A DNA stretch of 64,000 nt, from assembly GCF_024753215.1 (NCBI RefSeq), contig NZ_JANUGV010000001.1:1612001-1676000 (forward strand), read 5' to 3'. Positions 10,230 through 17,949 of this stretch are shown here, one piece after another; the first letter of the stretch is position 1, and each line of letters starts with the position of its first letter. The DNA is from Massilia solisilvae (GTDB lineage Bacteria > Pseudomonadota > Gammaproteobacteria > Burkholderiales > Burkholderiaceae_D). Below the pieces are notes generated by a model, which saw only the letters and a program-made list of their open reading frames with translations, did not search any database and had not been told where the DNA came from. The position numbers and the translations under genes were made by a program.

Positions 10230-11525
10230 GTGCGCCAAACATCCCGTGCCGCCTTAGCCCTCATGACCCTCGCCATTGCCGCCTGCTTCCAGGGCGCGCG
10301 GGCCGACGAGACCTGCAATTCCCCGTACCTGTCCAACCTGATCAAGGGGCAGGAGGACTACCTGTACGTGTGGACGCTGGGTGTGCCCGGCATCGGCGAT
10401 GGCTCGGACAAGCTGGTCACGGTGGACGTGAACCCGCGCTCGAAGCAGTTCGGCAAGGTGATCGCGCAACTGCCCGTGGGCGGGCGCGGCGAGGCGCACC
10501 ACGCCGGCTTCACCGACGACCGCCGCTTTTTGTGGGCGGGCGGCCTGGACGACAGCAAGATCTACGTGTTCGACATCCACACCGACCCGGCCAGGCCAAA
10601 GCTGGTGAAGACCATCACCGACCTGCCGGCGAAGAGCGGCTATGTCGGCCCGCACACCTTCTACGCGCTGCCGGGGCGCATGCTGGTCGGGGCGTTGTCG
10701 AACACCAAGGACCATGGCGGTGTGACCGGTATGGCGCTGTACAACAACAAGGGCGAGTACATCACCAAATACCCGCTGCCGACAAGCATGGGCGGCGACG
10801 GCTACGGCTATGACATCGCGATCAATCCGGCGAAGAACGCCATGCTCACTTCCAGCTTTACCGGCCACACCAACTACATGATGGACCTGGGCACGCTCAT
10901 CAAGAACAAGACGGCGATGGGCAACTTCGGCAACACCATGGTGCTGTGGAACCTGAAGGCCATGAAGCCGGAGAAGGTGTTCAAGGTGCCCGGTGCGCCG
11001 CTGGAGATCCGCTGGTCGCAGCACGAGGGCGACGACTGGGCGGTGACCGCAACCGCGCTCACGTCCAAGCTGTGGCTGGTGAAGAAGGACGCGCAGGGCC
11101 AGTGGCAGGCCAGGGAAGTGGCCACGATCGGCGACCCCGCCAAGACACCGCTGCCGGTGGACCTGTCGCTGTCCGCCGACGGCAAGGGGCTATGGGTGAA
11201 CACCTTCATGGACGGCATCACGCACCATTTCGACCTGTCGAACCCCGAGGCGCCGAAGGAGGACTACGCGAAGCACACCGGATCGCAGGTGAACATGCTG
11301 TCGCAGAGCTGGGACGGCAAGCGCCTGTACGTGAGCAGCTCGCTGTTGGCCAACTGGGACAAGAAGGGCGCGGACAACGAGCAGTTCGTCAAGCTGTATG
11401 CGTGGGACGACAAGGAGCTCAAGGAGGTCTTCCAGCTCGACTTCGCCAGGCTCGGGCTGGGCCGGCCGCACCACATGAAGTTCGGCGCCGCCACGCCCCA
11501 GCGGGTGGCGTCGGCCCGGGAGTAG
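10230..11525 (+). CDS. mtoX: Methanethiol oxidase, SBP56 (selenium-binding protein) family
   Basis: 431 residues starting at a GTG preceded by AAGGAG; the longer frame from 10098 has no good start. The Sec-type signal peptide (MRQTSRAALALMTLAIAACFQGARA) places it in the periplasm. The body aligns by eye with human SELENBP1 and bacterial MtoX: LVTVDVNPRSKQFGKVI, GEAHHAGF, GYGYDIAINPAKNAMLTSS, PLEIRW, SWDGKRLYVSSSLLANWDK, GRPHHMKFG. Known members are copper-dependent and convert methanethiol to formaldehyde, hydrogen sulfide and hydrogen peroxide. A Sco-like gene follows 3 bases later, as reported for Hyphomicrobium mtoX. The substrate is inferred from the family. Confidence 0.85.
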   Translation: MRQTSRAALALMTLAIAACFQGARADETCNSPYLSNLIKGQEDYLYVWTLGVPGIGDGSDKLVTVDVNPRSKQFGKVIAQLPVGGRGEAHHAGFTDDRRFLWAGGLDDSKIYVFDIHTDPARPKLVKTITDLPAKSGYVGPHTFYALPGRMLVGALSNTKDHGGVTGMALYNNKGEYITKYPLPTSMGGDGYGYDIAINPAKNAMLTSSFTGHTNYMMDLGTLIKNKTAMGNFGNTMVLWNLKAMKPEKVFKVPGAPLEIRWSQHEGDDWAVTATALTSKLWLVKKDAQGQWQAREVATIGDPAKTPLPVDLSLSADGKGLWVNTFMDGITHHFDLSNPEAPKEDYAKHTGSQVNMLSQSWDGKRLYVSSSLLANWDKKGADNEQFVKLYAWDDKELKEVFQLDFARLGLGRPHHMKFGAATPQRVASARE

Positions 11526-11528
11526 GCG

Positions 11529-12218
11529 ATGGCCGGGCGCCGGCCGGGTCGCGCGGTGCTGGCCGGGCGCGCCGCACTCGCGCTCGGACTGCTGCGCGCG
11601 GCCATGGCAAGCTGCGCGCCGGTGCAGGCCGCCACGCCGGGCCAGGCGCTGACGCTGCCGCCGCCCGGCAGCTACCGGCTCGAACGCATCATGCGCGCGC
11701 CGGAGGGCGTGGTGCTGGACAGCGACGGTGGGGCGCACCGGCTGTCCGAGTTCACGACCGGGAAGGTGACGCTGTTCTCGTTCATCTACACCTACTGTAC
11801 CGACGCGCGCGGCTGCCCGTTGGCCTACGCGACGATGCACAGCGTGAAGCAGGCGATCCTGGCCGATCCGGCGCTGGCCGCACAGGTGCAATTCGTGAGC
11901 ATGAGCTTTGACCCGGAGTACGACACCCCCGCCGCGATGCGCAGCTATGGCGGCGAGGACGCGCGCGACCGCCGCGCCCTGCGCTGGCACTTCCTGACCG
12001 CGCGCTCGGGCCGCGAGCTGGCGCCGATGCTGGACGGGTTCGGGCAGGATGTGCGGCTGGCGGCGCAGCCGCCGGGCCAGCGCGCGCCGGTCTTGAGCCA
12101 CGTGCTGAAGGTGTACCTGCTGGACCGGCGCGGCTACGTGCGCGAGATCTATTCGACCTCGTTCCTCAACCCCGAGGTGCTGGTGAACGACATCCGCACG
12201 CTGGCGATGGAGCGCTAG
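11529..12218 (+). CDS. Sco1/SenC-like copper metallochaperone
   Basis: 229 residues with a hydrophobic N-terminus (an export signal, preceded by a basic extension). The thioredoxin-like Sco domain includes FSFIYTYC(90)TDARGC(96)PLAY, SMSFDPEYDTPAAMRSY and a distal His in APVLSHVLKVYL. The cysteines are spaced CX5C rather than the usual CX3C of Sco. It lies 3 bases after mtoX, so the likely job is copper delivery to the oxidase. Its end converges on the methyltransferase gene with a 9-base gap. Confidence 0.8.
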   Translation: MAGRRPGRAVLAGRAALALGLLRAAMASCAPVQAATPGQALTLPPPGSYRLERIMRAPEGVVLDSDGGAHRLSEFTTGKVTLFSFIYTYCTDARGCPLAYATMHSVKQAILADPALAAQVQFVSMSFDPEYDTPAAMRSYGGEDARDRRALRWHFLTARSGRELAPMLDGFGQDVRLAAQPPGQRAPVLSHVLKVYLLDRRGYVREIYSTSFLNPEVLVNDIRTLAMER

Positions 12219-12227
12219 GGGCGCAGA

Positions 12228-12857
12228 CTAACGGCGGCGGGCCACCAGGCCGATCAGGGCCGACGGTCCGATGTGGCGCGAGCCTTCGTTCAGCTGCGCC
12301 TCGTACTCGCGCAGCTCCACCATCTCCAGGTCGGCAAACGCCGCGCGCAGCAGCTCGGGCGTGTACAGGTGCTCGAGGATGCCGGGCCCGCCGGTGTTGT
12401 AATCCAGCTGTTTGGGGGTGTAGCCCTGCAGGACAAGGTAGCCACCGGGCTTGAGCGCGCGCGCCATGTTGGCGAACAGTCGCTCCCGCATGGCCGGATC
12501 GGCGAACTGGATGAAAATCGCCACCACGTAATCGTAGGTTTGCGGCTCCCAGTTCCACCCGTCGCAATCGGACACCTGGTAGTTGACGGCCACGCCGCCC
12601 TGGCGCGCCAGCTCGCGCGCCTTGGCCACGCCCACCGGCGAAATGTCGAATGCGTCCACGGCCAGACCCTGCCGGGCAAGCCAGACGCTGTTGCGGCCTT
12701 CGCCGTCGGCCACGGCCAGCACGCGCTTGCCCGGCTCGAACAGGGCGCGCTGGTTGGCGAGGAAGGCGTTCGGTTCGGTCCCGAACACGTAGCCCGGCTG
12801 ACTGAAGCGCTGGTCCCAGGTCGCGGCCGGTTCCGGGAATTGTCGTTCATGCGCCAT
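12228..12857 (-). CDS. SAM-dependent methyltransferase (TehB-like, class I)
   Basis: 209 residues, cytosolic, no signal. Motif I appears as VLAVADGEGRNSVWLA (residues about 46-61), followed by AVDAFDISPVGVAKA (acidic loop) and LKPGGYLVLQGY. This is the TehB/thiol-methyltransferase-like branch. The start overlaps the persulfide dioxygenase stop by 11 bases, making it the last gene of the sulfur operon. Substrate unknown; sulfide, a thiol or a metalloid are all possible given the company it keeps. Confidence 0.75.
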   Translation of the reverse strand: MAHERQFPEPAATWDQRFSQPGYVFGTEPNAFLANQRALFEPGKRVLAVADGEGRNSVWLARQGLAVDAFDISPVGVAKARELARQGGVAVNYQVSDCDGWNWEPQTYDYVVAIFIQFADPAMRERLFANMARALKPGGYLVLQGYTPKQLDYNTGGPGILEHLYTPELLRAAFADLEMVELREYEAQLNEGSRHIGPSALIGLVARRR

Positions 12858-13548
12858 GTGAAAGCCCCAGGTTGCGGTTGGCAGGTACGGCCACGTCGAT
12901 CAGCTTCGGACGCGGCAGGTTGAGCGCGGCCATCACCTCGGCAAATTCAACCCGGGTGCGGTTGGCAAGGCGCGCGTTGTGACGCTTTTCCCAGCCGATC
13001 GTGGAGACCGACTGGCCCTTGTAGTCGTGGCCCGGCCAGATGCGCGTGTCTTCCGGCAGCGTGAACAGCTTGTTGGTCACGCTGTCGTACAAGGCGTCGG
13101 CGCTGCCGCTCTGGAAGTCGGTGCGCCCGCAGCCGTCGATGAGGAGGGTGTCGCCGGTGAACGCGTTGCCGCGCCAGACGTAGCTCATGCTGCCGGCGGT
13201 GTGGCCCGGCGTGTGCAGCACCGAGATCGTCTCGCCCGCGCCAAAGCGGATCACGTCGCCGTCGTTCAGCTGTACTTCGGCCGGCGGGATGCCGCAGCCG
13301 CTGGGCACGCAGGCCTTGGCGCCGGTCAGTTCGCGCAGCTTGCCGGCCGAGGTGACGTGGTCGGCATGCGCGTGGGTCTCGAGCACGTAGGCCAGCGTCA
13401 GGCCAAGGCGTTCAATGTGCGCCAGGTCGCGCTCGAGGTTGTGATCGACCGGGTCGATGATCACCGCCTCGCGGCTGTCCGGGCCGCACAGGATGTAGGT
13501 GAAGGTCGATGACTCGGCATCGAACAGCTGGATCGGGTTGATGTTCAT
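12847..13548 (-). CDS. ETHE1-type persulfide dioxygenase (beta-lactamase fold)
   Basis: 233 residues. Metal-binding motif THAHADH (H59, H61, D63, H64), then H116 in HTPGHTAGS, D133 in TGDTLL, and H174 in WPGHDY. The GDTLLIDGCGRTDFQ segment is characteristic of ETHE1/Blh enzymes, which use one iron to oxidise glutathione persulfide to sulfite and glutathione. It lies 32 bases after the TauE gene in an operon led by a BigR-like repressor, the usual home of Blh. It has no DUF442/rhodanese fusion. Confidence 0.88.
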   Translation of the reverse strand: MNINPIQLFDAESSTFTYILCGPDSREAVIIDPVDHNLERDLAHIERLGLTLAYVLETHAHADHVTSAGKLRELTGAKACVPSGCGIPPAEVQLNDGDVIRFGAGETISVLHTPGHTAGSMSYVWRGNAFTGDTLLIDGCGRTDFQSGSADALYDSVTNKLFTLPEDTRIWPGHDYKGQSVSTIGWEKRHNARLANRTRVEFAEVMAALNLPRPKLIDVAVPANRNLGLSHGA

Positions 13549-13580
13549 GGTCTCTCCTCAGTCCTGATTCTAATCTGCTT

Positions 13581-14378
13581 TCACCATACGGCCTTGGCGA
13601 TCATCCCCAGCGCCACGGCGCCCGAGATCGCGCCAAAACCCGCCTGCAGGTGCGGCCCGGCCAGCCGCGCAGCCACGGCGCGCCCGCCCAGCATGCCGGC
13701 CAGTGCGCCGCCGGAAAAAGGCAGGGCGACCGCCCAGTCCAGCTGACCGGCGATGGCGCTTGCGACGACCCCGGTGGCCGACACCAGCGCGATCACGGCC
13801 AGCGAGGTTGCCACCGTCGACTGCATGTCCAGGTCGGTGTAGCGCTGCAGCGCCGGCACCATCACAAAGCCGCCGCCCACGCCAAGCAGGCCCGAAAGAA
13901 GGCCCGCCGCCACGCCGGACAGGGCAAGCGCGCGTGCGCACGGCGCCGTCCAGATGAAGCGGCCGGTGGCGGCATTGCGCACGCACGGACGCGCGGCGTG
14001 CGCGTGTTCGGCCGGCTGCTGTCCGCGGCCCAGGCCCTTGGCCAGCGCGCGGTAGCCCACGTACAGCAGCACGAGTGCGAACAGCACGCTCAGCCAGCGG
14101 TTGTCGATGCGATGCGCGAGCAGCAGGCCCAGCGGCGAAGCCAGCATGCCTGTCCCGGCAACCAGACCGGCCGCACGGTAGCGGACGATGCCGCCGCGCA
14201 GCCCAAGCAGCGCGCCCAGCGCCGCCGCCATGCCCACCGCCAGCAAGCCGATCGGGGCCGCCTGCACCAGCGCGATGTGCGCCACGAACACCAGCAGCGG
14301 AACGGCCAGGATGCCGCCGCCCGCGCCGGTGAGCGCAAGGATGATGCCGACGACCAGGCCGAGGGCGAGGGCGATCAT
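13581..14378 (-). CDS. TauE/SafE family anion exporter
   Basis: 265 residues with about eight hydrophobic segments and two internal homologous halves (GIILALTGAGGGILAVPLL and LLSGLLGVGGGFVMVPAL), the hallmark of TauE/SafE permeases. The family exports sulfite, sulfoacetate and related organosulfur anions. Placement next to persulfide dioxygenase suggests export of the sulfite that enzyme makes. The start overlaps the preceding YeeE/YedE stop by 4 bases. The substrate is inferred from neighbours. Confidence 0.82.
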   Translation of the reverse strand: MIALALGLVVGIILALTGAGGGILAVPLLVFVAHIALVQAAPIGLLAVGMAAALGALLGLRGGIVRYRAAGLVAGTGMLASPLGLLLAHRIDNRWLSVLFALVLLYVGYRALAKGLGRGQQPAEHAHAARPCVRNAATGRFIWTAPCARALALSGVAAGLLSGLLGVGGGFVMVPALQRYTDLDMQSTVATSLAVIALVSATGVVASAIAGQLDWAVALPFSGGALAGMLGGRAVAARLAGPHLQAGFGAISGAVALGMIAKAVW

Positions 14379-14812
14379 GACCGGGTCGCTGCGCGGCCGG
14401 CGCGCGGCAGGCGTTCGAGCACTTCGAACAGCGCCATGCCGGCGACCATCGCGATCACGAAGATCGCCGGTTTCGCGCCCAGCGTGAGCGAAGCGAGCGC
14501 CGGGCCCGGGCAGTAGCCGGCCAGGCCCCAGCCGGCCCCGAAGGCCAGGCTGCCGAGCACCAGCCGGCGGTCGATGTCGCGGGCGGTGGGCAGGCGCATG
14601 GGGGCGCCCAGCACCGAACGTTCGCGCTTGCCGGCAAAACGGAAGGCGACCGTGCCGACCGCGATGGCGCCGACCATGACGAAGGCCAGCGACGGGTCCC
14701 AGCTGCCGCCAAGGTCGAGGAAGCCCTGCACCTTGCCGGGGTCGGTCATGCCGCCGACGATGAGGCCAATGCCAAAGACAAGGCCGATGATGAATGCGCT
14801 CAGGATCTGCAT
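14375..14812 (-). CDS. YeeE/YedE-type membrane protein, second half-transporter
   Basis: 145 residues, about four membrane segments (MQILSAFIIGLVFGIGLIVG at the start). Contains GWGLAGYCPGPALAS, the conserved Cys motif of the YeeE/YedE (DUF6691) group. Related proteins take up thiosulfate or move sulfur atoms across the membrane through conserved Cys residues. Two half-length genes in tandem, as here, are common and would pair to form one unit. The ATG at 14812 is preferred over 14857, which lies in the intergenic leader. It overlaps tauE by 4 bases. Confidence 0.8.
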   Translation of the reverse strand: MQILSAFIIGLVFGIGLIVGGMTDPGKVQGFLDLGGSWDPSLAFVMVGAIAVGTVAFRFAGKRERSVLGAPMRLPTARDIDRRLVLGSLAFGAGWGLAGYCPGPALASLTLGAKPAIFVIAMVAGMALFEVLERLPRAGRAATRS

Positions 14813-14822
14813 GGCTGGTTCC

Positions 14823-15251
14823 TTAAAAAACGTGACGAATGACGAACACGGTGACAAAGCCCGCCAGCATGAAGGCGGCGGTGGCCACCAGCGAGCGCGG
14901 CGACAGGCGCGACAGGCCGCACACGCCGTGGCCGCTGGTGCAGCCGGAGCCGTAGCGCGTGCCCAAGCCGACCAGCAGGCCGGCGGCGATCAGCGTGCCG
15001 GTGCCGGCATCGACGCGTGACTCAGGCAATGCGTGGAACAGCGCGTAAGTGGCCGGGGCGAGCACCAGCCCGAGCAGGAAGGCGACGCGCCAGGCCGAGT
15101 CGCCGGCGGGGCGCGTGAGCAGCCCGCCCAGGATGCCGCTGATGCCCGCGATGCGGCCGTTGAGCAGCACGAACAGGGCCGCCGCCAGGCCGATCAGCAG
15201 GCCGCCGGCGAGCGAGGCCAGCGGGGTAAAGTGGGTCCAGTCGATATTCAT
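14823..15251 (-). CDS. YeeE/YedE-type membrane protein, first half-transporter
   Basis: 142 residues with about four membrane spans. The motif [21 protein letters not shown] carries the two conserved cysteines of the YeeE/YedE sulfur-transport family. The ATG at 15251 is preceded by AAGGAG and overlaps the stop of the ArsR gene in an ATGA arrangement. Paired with the next gene; the same pair accompanies BigR and Blh in other proteobacteria. The transported species (thiosulfate, sulfide or a persulfide) is not decided by sequence. Confidence 0.82.
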   Translation of the reverse strand: MNIDWTHFTPLASLAGGLLIGLAAALFVLLNGRIAGISGILGGLLTRPAGDSAWRVAFLLGLVLAPATYALFHALPESRVDAGTGTLIAAGLLVGLGTRYGSGCTSGHGVCGLSRLSPRSLVATAAFMLAGFVTVFVIRHVF

Positions 15252-15607
15252 TTTTTGGCTCCTTGGTTGGCGCCGCAATACAGGTCATAGAGGACCTGCA
15301 TCACGGCCTGCGCCTCGCGGCTGGTGATGCTGTAATAGATCTGCTTGCCCTCGCGGCGGGTTTGCACGAGCGCTTCGTCGCGCAGCACGCCCAGTTGCTG
15401 CGACAGGGTGGGCTGCTGGATGCCGAGGGCTTGTTCGAGGTCGCTCACGCACTGCTCGCCTTGCGTGAGCTGGCACAGCAGGAGGAGCCGGTCGGGATTG
15501 GACAGGACCTTGAGCAGGCCGCGCGCCTGTTCAGCCGCGGCGCGCATGGCGTCGATGTCGAGGGTGTCTTTATTCACGGGAATCTCGGACGGAGCGGAAT
15601 GGTTCAT
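15248..15607 (-). CDS. BigR/SqrR-like ArsR-family persulfide-sensing repressor
   Basis: 119 residues from the ATG at 15607. Winged helix: [49 protein letters not shown]. Cys45 (LLLLC) and Cys111 (YDLYC) fit the pair that forms a polysulfide bridge in BigR, SqrR and YgaV; Cys53 is extra. By analogy it represses its own operon until sulfide-derived persulfides oxidise it. First gene of a six-gene operon. The promoter lies so close that the mRNA could be almost leaderless; a GTG at residue 12 or an ATG at residue 21 are alternative starts. Confidence 0.87.
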   Translation of the reverse strand: MNHSAPSEIPVNKDTLDIDAMRAAAEQARGLLKVLSNPDRLLLLCQLTQGEQCVSDLEQALGIQQPTLSQQLGVLRDEALVQTRREGKQIYYSITSREAQAVMQVLYDLYCGANQGAKK

Positions 15608-15614
15608 GGCAATC

Positions 15615-15643
15615 AGTATATCGCACGATAATCTATTGTGCAA
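15615..15643 (-). promoter_or_regulatory. Sigma-70 promoter with palindromic operator for the sulfur operon
   Basis: On the minus strand, TTGCAC (15643-15638) and TATACT (15620-15615) are separated by 17 bases, a near-consensus promoter. The spacer and -35 box contain a palindrome at 15623-15641, GCAC-N-ATA-N3-TAT-N-GTGC, whose arms match perfectly. Its size and place suit an ArsR-type dimer that blocks RNA polymerase. The expected transcription start is only about 0-3 bases before the ATG at 15607. Confidence 0.7.
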
Positions 15644-15708
15644 TAGAGTGTGTCAGTACGCCGCCTTTCGTCCGCTGTTGCAGGTTGGCAACTATACAAG
15701 CCAGCCTC

Positions 15709-15738
15709 TTGTCCATACTAGTTTCCTGCAGGTAATAT
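15709..15738 (+). promoter_or_regulatory. Candidate promoter of the chemoreceptor gene
   Basis: TTGTCC (15709-15714) and TAATAT (15733-15738), spacing 18, about 80 bases upstream of the chemoreceptor ATG. Motor and chemotaxis genes often use sigma-28 instead; I see no clear sigma-28 box. Confidence 0.35.
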
Positions 15739-15820
15739 CTGCGCTCTTTTTGCCAAGAGCTCCACGTGAGGGTGCGGGAGGCACTGTGCCGCCCGGCGTT
15801 TCGCTAATGAAAGGTGGTCA

Positions 15821-17401
15821 ATGAAGTTACGTAGCAAGATCGCGCTGGGCATGGGCCTGGTGTTCGCCGTATTCTCGATTGCACTCGGCGTGGCCATCTG
15901 GGGCATGCGCAACGCGACCGCCCAGTTCGAGCGCTTCATCGACAAGGACCAGGTGGTGCTGACGGCGAGCAACGGGCTGTATGCGCAGGGCCTGCAGATG
16001 GGCCAGGCGCTGCGCAACATCGTCATGGCGCCGGATAACCGCAAGGCGTACCAGAACCTGGAAGACTCGCGCAAGAGCTTCCGCCAGACGCTGGACGATG
16101 CCGGGCCGTTGGCGGCGGAGGACCCTGAGATGGCGCGCACCCTGGCCAAGCTGGGCGAGATGCACCAGCGCCAGCGCGCCTTGCAGGACCAGTTGGTAGC
16201 CATGGCCAGGGACGACCAGGCCGGCGCGATCCAGAAGCTCAACGCCGAAGAAACGCCGCTGTGGCGCCAGATGCGCGCCGACTTGCTCGATCTCATCAAG
16301 AGCAAGAGCGCAGCGGTGGGCGAGCGCAAGGCCGCGCTGGCGGCGCAGACCAACCGCCTGCTGACATGGAGCCTGGCGCTGGCCGCCTGCGCGCTGGTGG
16401 CCGGCGGCGCGATCGCGTTCTGGCTGGCGCGCGACATCATGCGCCGCCTGGGCGGGGAGCCCGATTACGCGGCCTCCATTGCCGCGTCCATTGCGGCCGG
16501 CGACCTGACGGTGCAGATCGACATCGACAGCGAGGACAACCGCGCCAGCGTCATGTATGCGATGCGCACCATGCAGCAGGGCCTCGCCCAACTGGTGAGC
16601 AAGGTGCGCCAAGGGACGGATGCGATCACGACGGCATCGGGCGAAATTGCGGCCGGCAACCTGGACCTGTCGGCGCGCACCGAGCAGCAGGCCAGCGCGC
16701 TGCAGGAGACCGCCGCGTCGATGGAGCAGCTCACCGTCACGGTGCGCCACAACGCCGACCATGTGCGCGAGGCCAACGACATGGCCGCGTCGGCATCGGC
16801 GGTCGCGCTCAAGGGAGGCGACGCGGTGGCCGAAGTGGTCCAGACCATGGGGTCGATCAACGCCTCGGCCAAGCGCATCGTGGACATCATCGGCGTGATC
16901 GATGGGATCGCGTTCCAGACCAATATCCTGGCATTGAACGCGGCGGTGGAAGCGGCGCGCGCGGGCGAGCAGGGGCGCGGCTTTGCCGTGGTGGCGTCGG
17001 AAGTGCGGGCGCTGGCGCAGCGCAGCGCGGCGGCGGCCAAGGAGATCAAGGAGCTGATCGGCGAGTCGGTGCACCAGGTGGAGAACGGCAGCAAGCTGGT
17101 GCACACTGCCGGCAGCACGATGGAAGACGTGGTGGAGAGCGTCAAGCGGTTCTCGGCCATCATGCACGAGATCGCGCAGTCCGGGCAGGAACAGAGCTCG
17201 GGCATCGCCCAGGTGAGCCATGCGATCACGCAGATGGATTCGGTGACCCAGCAAAACGCGGCGCTGGTCGAGGAGGCGGCCGCGGCGGCGCAGGCCATGC
17301 AGGAGCAGGCGGAAGCGCTGCTGTCGCTGGTGGGGACGTTCCGCGTGGCGCAGGATGAGCGGGCGCCGGCCTTGGCGGGACGGGCGCTGCTGACTGCGTA
17401 A
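15821..17401 (+). CDS. Methyl-accepting chemotaxis protein
   Basis: 526 residues. Membrane span 1 (about 8-29), a periplasmic four-helix-type sensor (about 30-185), span 2 (about 186-206), HAMP (about 206-260), then a long signalling domain. The hairpin tip [20 protein letters not shown] and [18 protein letters not shown] are unmistakable. It lacks a C-terminal NWETF-type receptor-modification tail. Monocistronic; its ligand is unknown. The gene lies head-to-head with the BigR sulfur operon, sharing a 213-base intergenic region. Confidence 0.92.
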   Translation: MKLRSKIALGMGLVFAVFSIALGVAIWGMRNATAQFERFIDKDQVVLTASNGLYAQGLQMGQALRNIVMAPDNRKAYQNLEDSRKSFRQTLDDAGPLAAEDPEMARTLAKLGEMHQRQRALQDQLVAMARDDQAGAIQKLNAEETPLWRQMRADLLDLIKSKSAAVGERKAALAAQTNRLLTWSLALAACALVAGGAIAFWLARDIMRRLGGEPDYAASIAASIAAGDLTVQIDIDSEDNRASVMYAMRTMQQGLAQLVSKVRQGTDAITTASGEIAAGNLDLSARTEQQASALQETAASMEQLTVTVRHNADHVREANDMAASASAVALKGGDAVAEVVQTMGSINASAKRIVDIIGVIDGIAFQTNILALNAAVEAARAGEQGRGFAVVASEVRALAQRSAAAAKEIKELIGESVHQVENGSKLVHTAGSTMEDVVESVKRFSAIMHEIAQSGQEQSSGIAQVSHAITQMDSVTQQNAALVEEAAAAAQAMQEQAEALLSLVGTFRVAQDERAPALAGRALLTA

Positions 17402-17425
17402 GGCGTTCCATCTGCCGCACGCTTT

Positions 17426-17465
17426 GGCTGGACGCGTGGGCAGGAAACCTGCCCACCCTGCGGGT
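17426..17465. repeat. R1 palindromic repeat, single copy
   Basis: GGACGCGTGGGCAGG and CCTGCCCACCCTGCGGG form a hairpin between the convergent chemoreceptor and DsrE-like genes, ending at the DsrE stop codon. Confidence 0.75.
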
Positions 17466-17918
17466 TCAGGAGCGCAGGTAGGCGTAGCCTTCGTGCTGGC
17501 GGCGGATCAGTTCACCGACGCCCGAGGGCACGTAGCCGGCTTCGGGCAGCATGTCCTTCGGCTCCAGGTGCAGCGCCCGCATGGTGTTCTGGCAGGCGAC
17601 GAGCTTGATGCCGGCGGCTGCGGCTTCGGTGATGCGCGCGCCCACTTCCGATCCGGCCTTGAGCATGCCGATGCCGGGGCCGAACACCACGATCTCGATC
17701 ACCGTGTCCTTGCCCAGGTCGGCCGCGGCGTTCCTGGCGTTGTTGAGCGTGAGGTTCCACTTGTGCGGGTCGGCGTCGCTCACCTGGATCACGACCTTGT
17801 ACGGGCCGCCGGCCCGGGCCGGTTCGGCGGCGACGGCACCGGCGCACAGCGCTGCGGCGGCCGCCGCGGCGATGGATTGGGTGACGAGCGAGCGGCGCTC
17901 CTGCGAAGGCTTGGTCAT
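17466..17918 (-). CDS. Exported DsrE-family protein
   Basis: 150 residues. A signal peptide with an RR pair (MTKPSQERRSLVTQSIAAAA) suggests export, by Sec or possibly Tat. The mature part has the DsrE/DsrF-like fold pattern: YKVVIQVSDADPHKWNLTLN, NARNAAADLG, IEIVVFGPGIGML, and the conserved Cys in IKLVACQNTM. Cytosolic relatives carry sulfur as a persulfide; periplasmic ones are uncharacterised. The single Cys is kept, so a sulfur-binding role is plausible. The ATG at 17918 starts the signal; the longer open frame overlaps the next gene. Confidence 0.78.
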   Translation of the reverse strand: MTKPSQERRSLVTQSIAAAAAAALCAGAVAAEPARAGGPYKVVIQVSDADPHKWNLTLNNARNAAADLGKDTVIEIVVFGPGIGMLKAGSEVGARITEAAAAGIKLVACQNTMRALHLEPKDMLPEAGYVPSGVGELIRRQHEGYAYLRS

Positions 17919-17949
17919 CGTTGTTCTCCGATTGTCGAGTCGCGACAGT

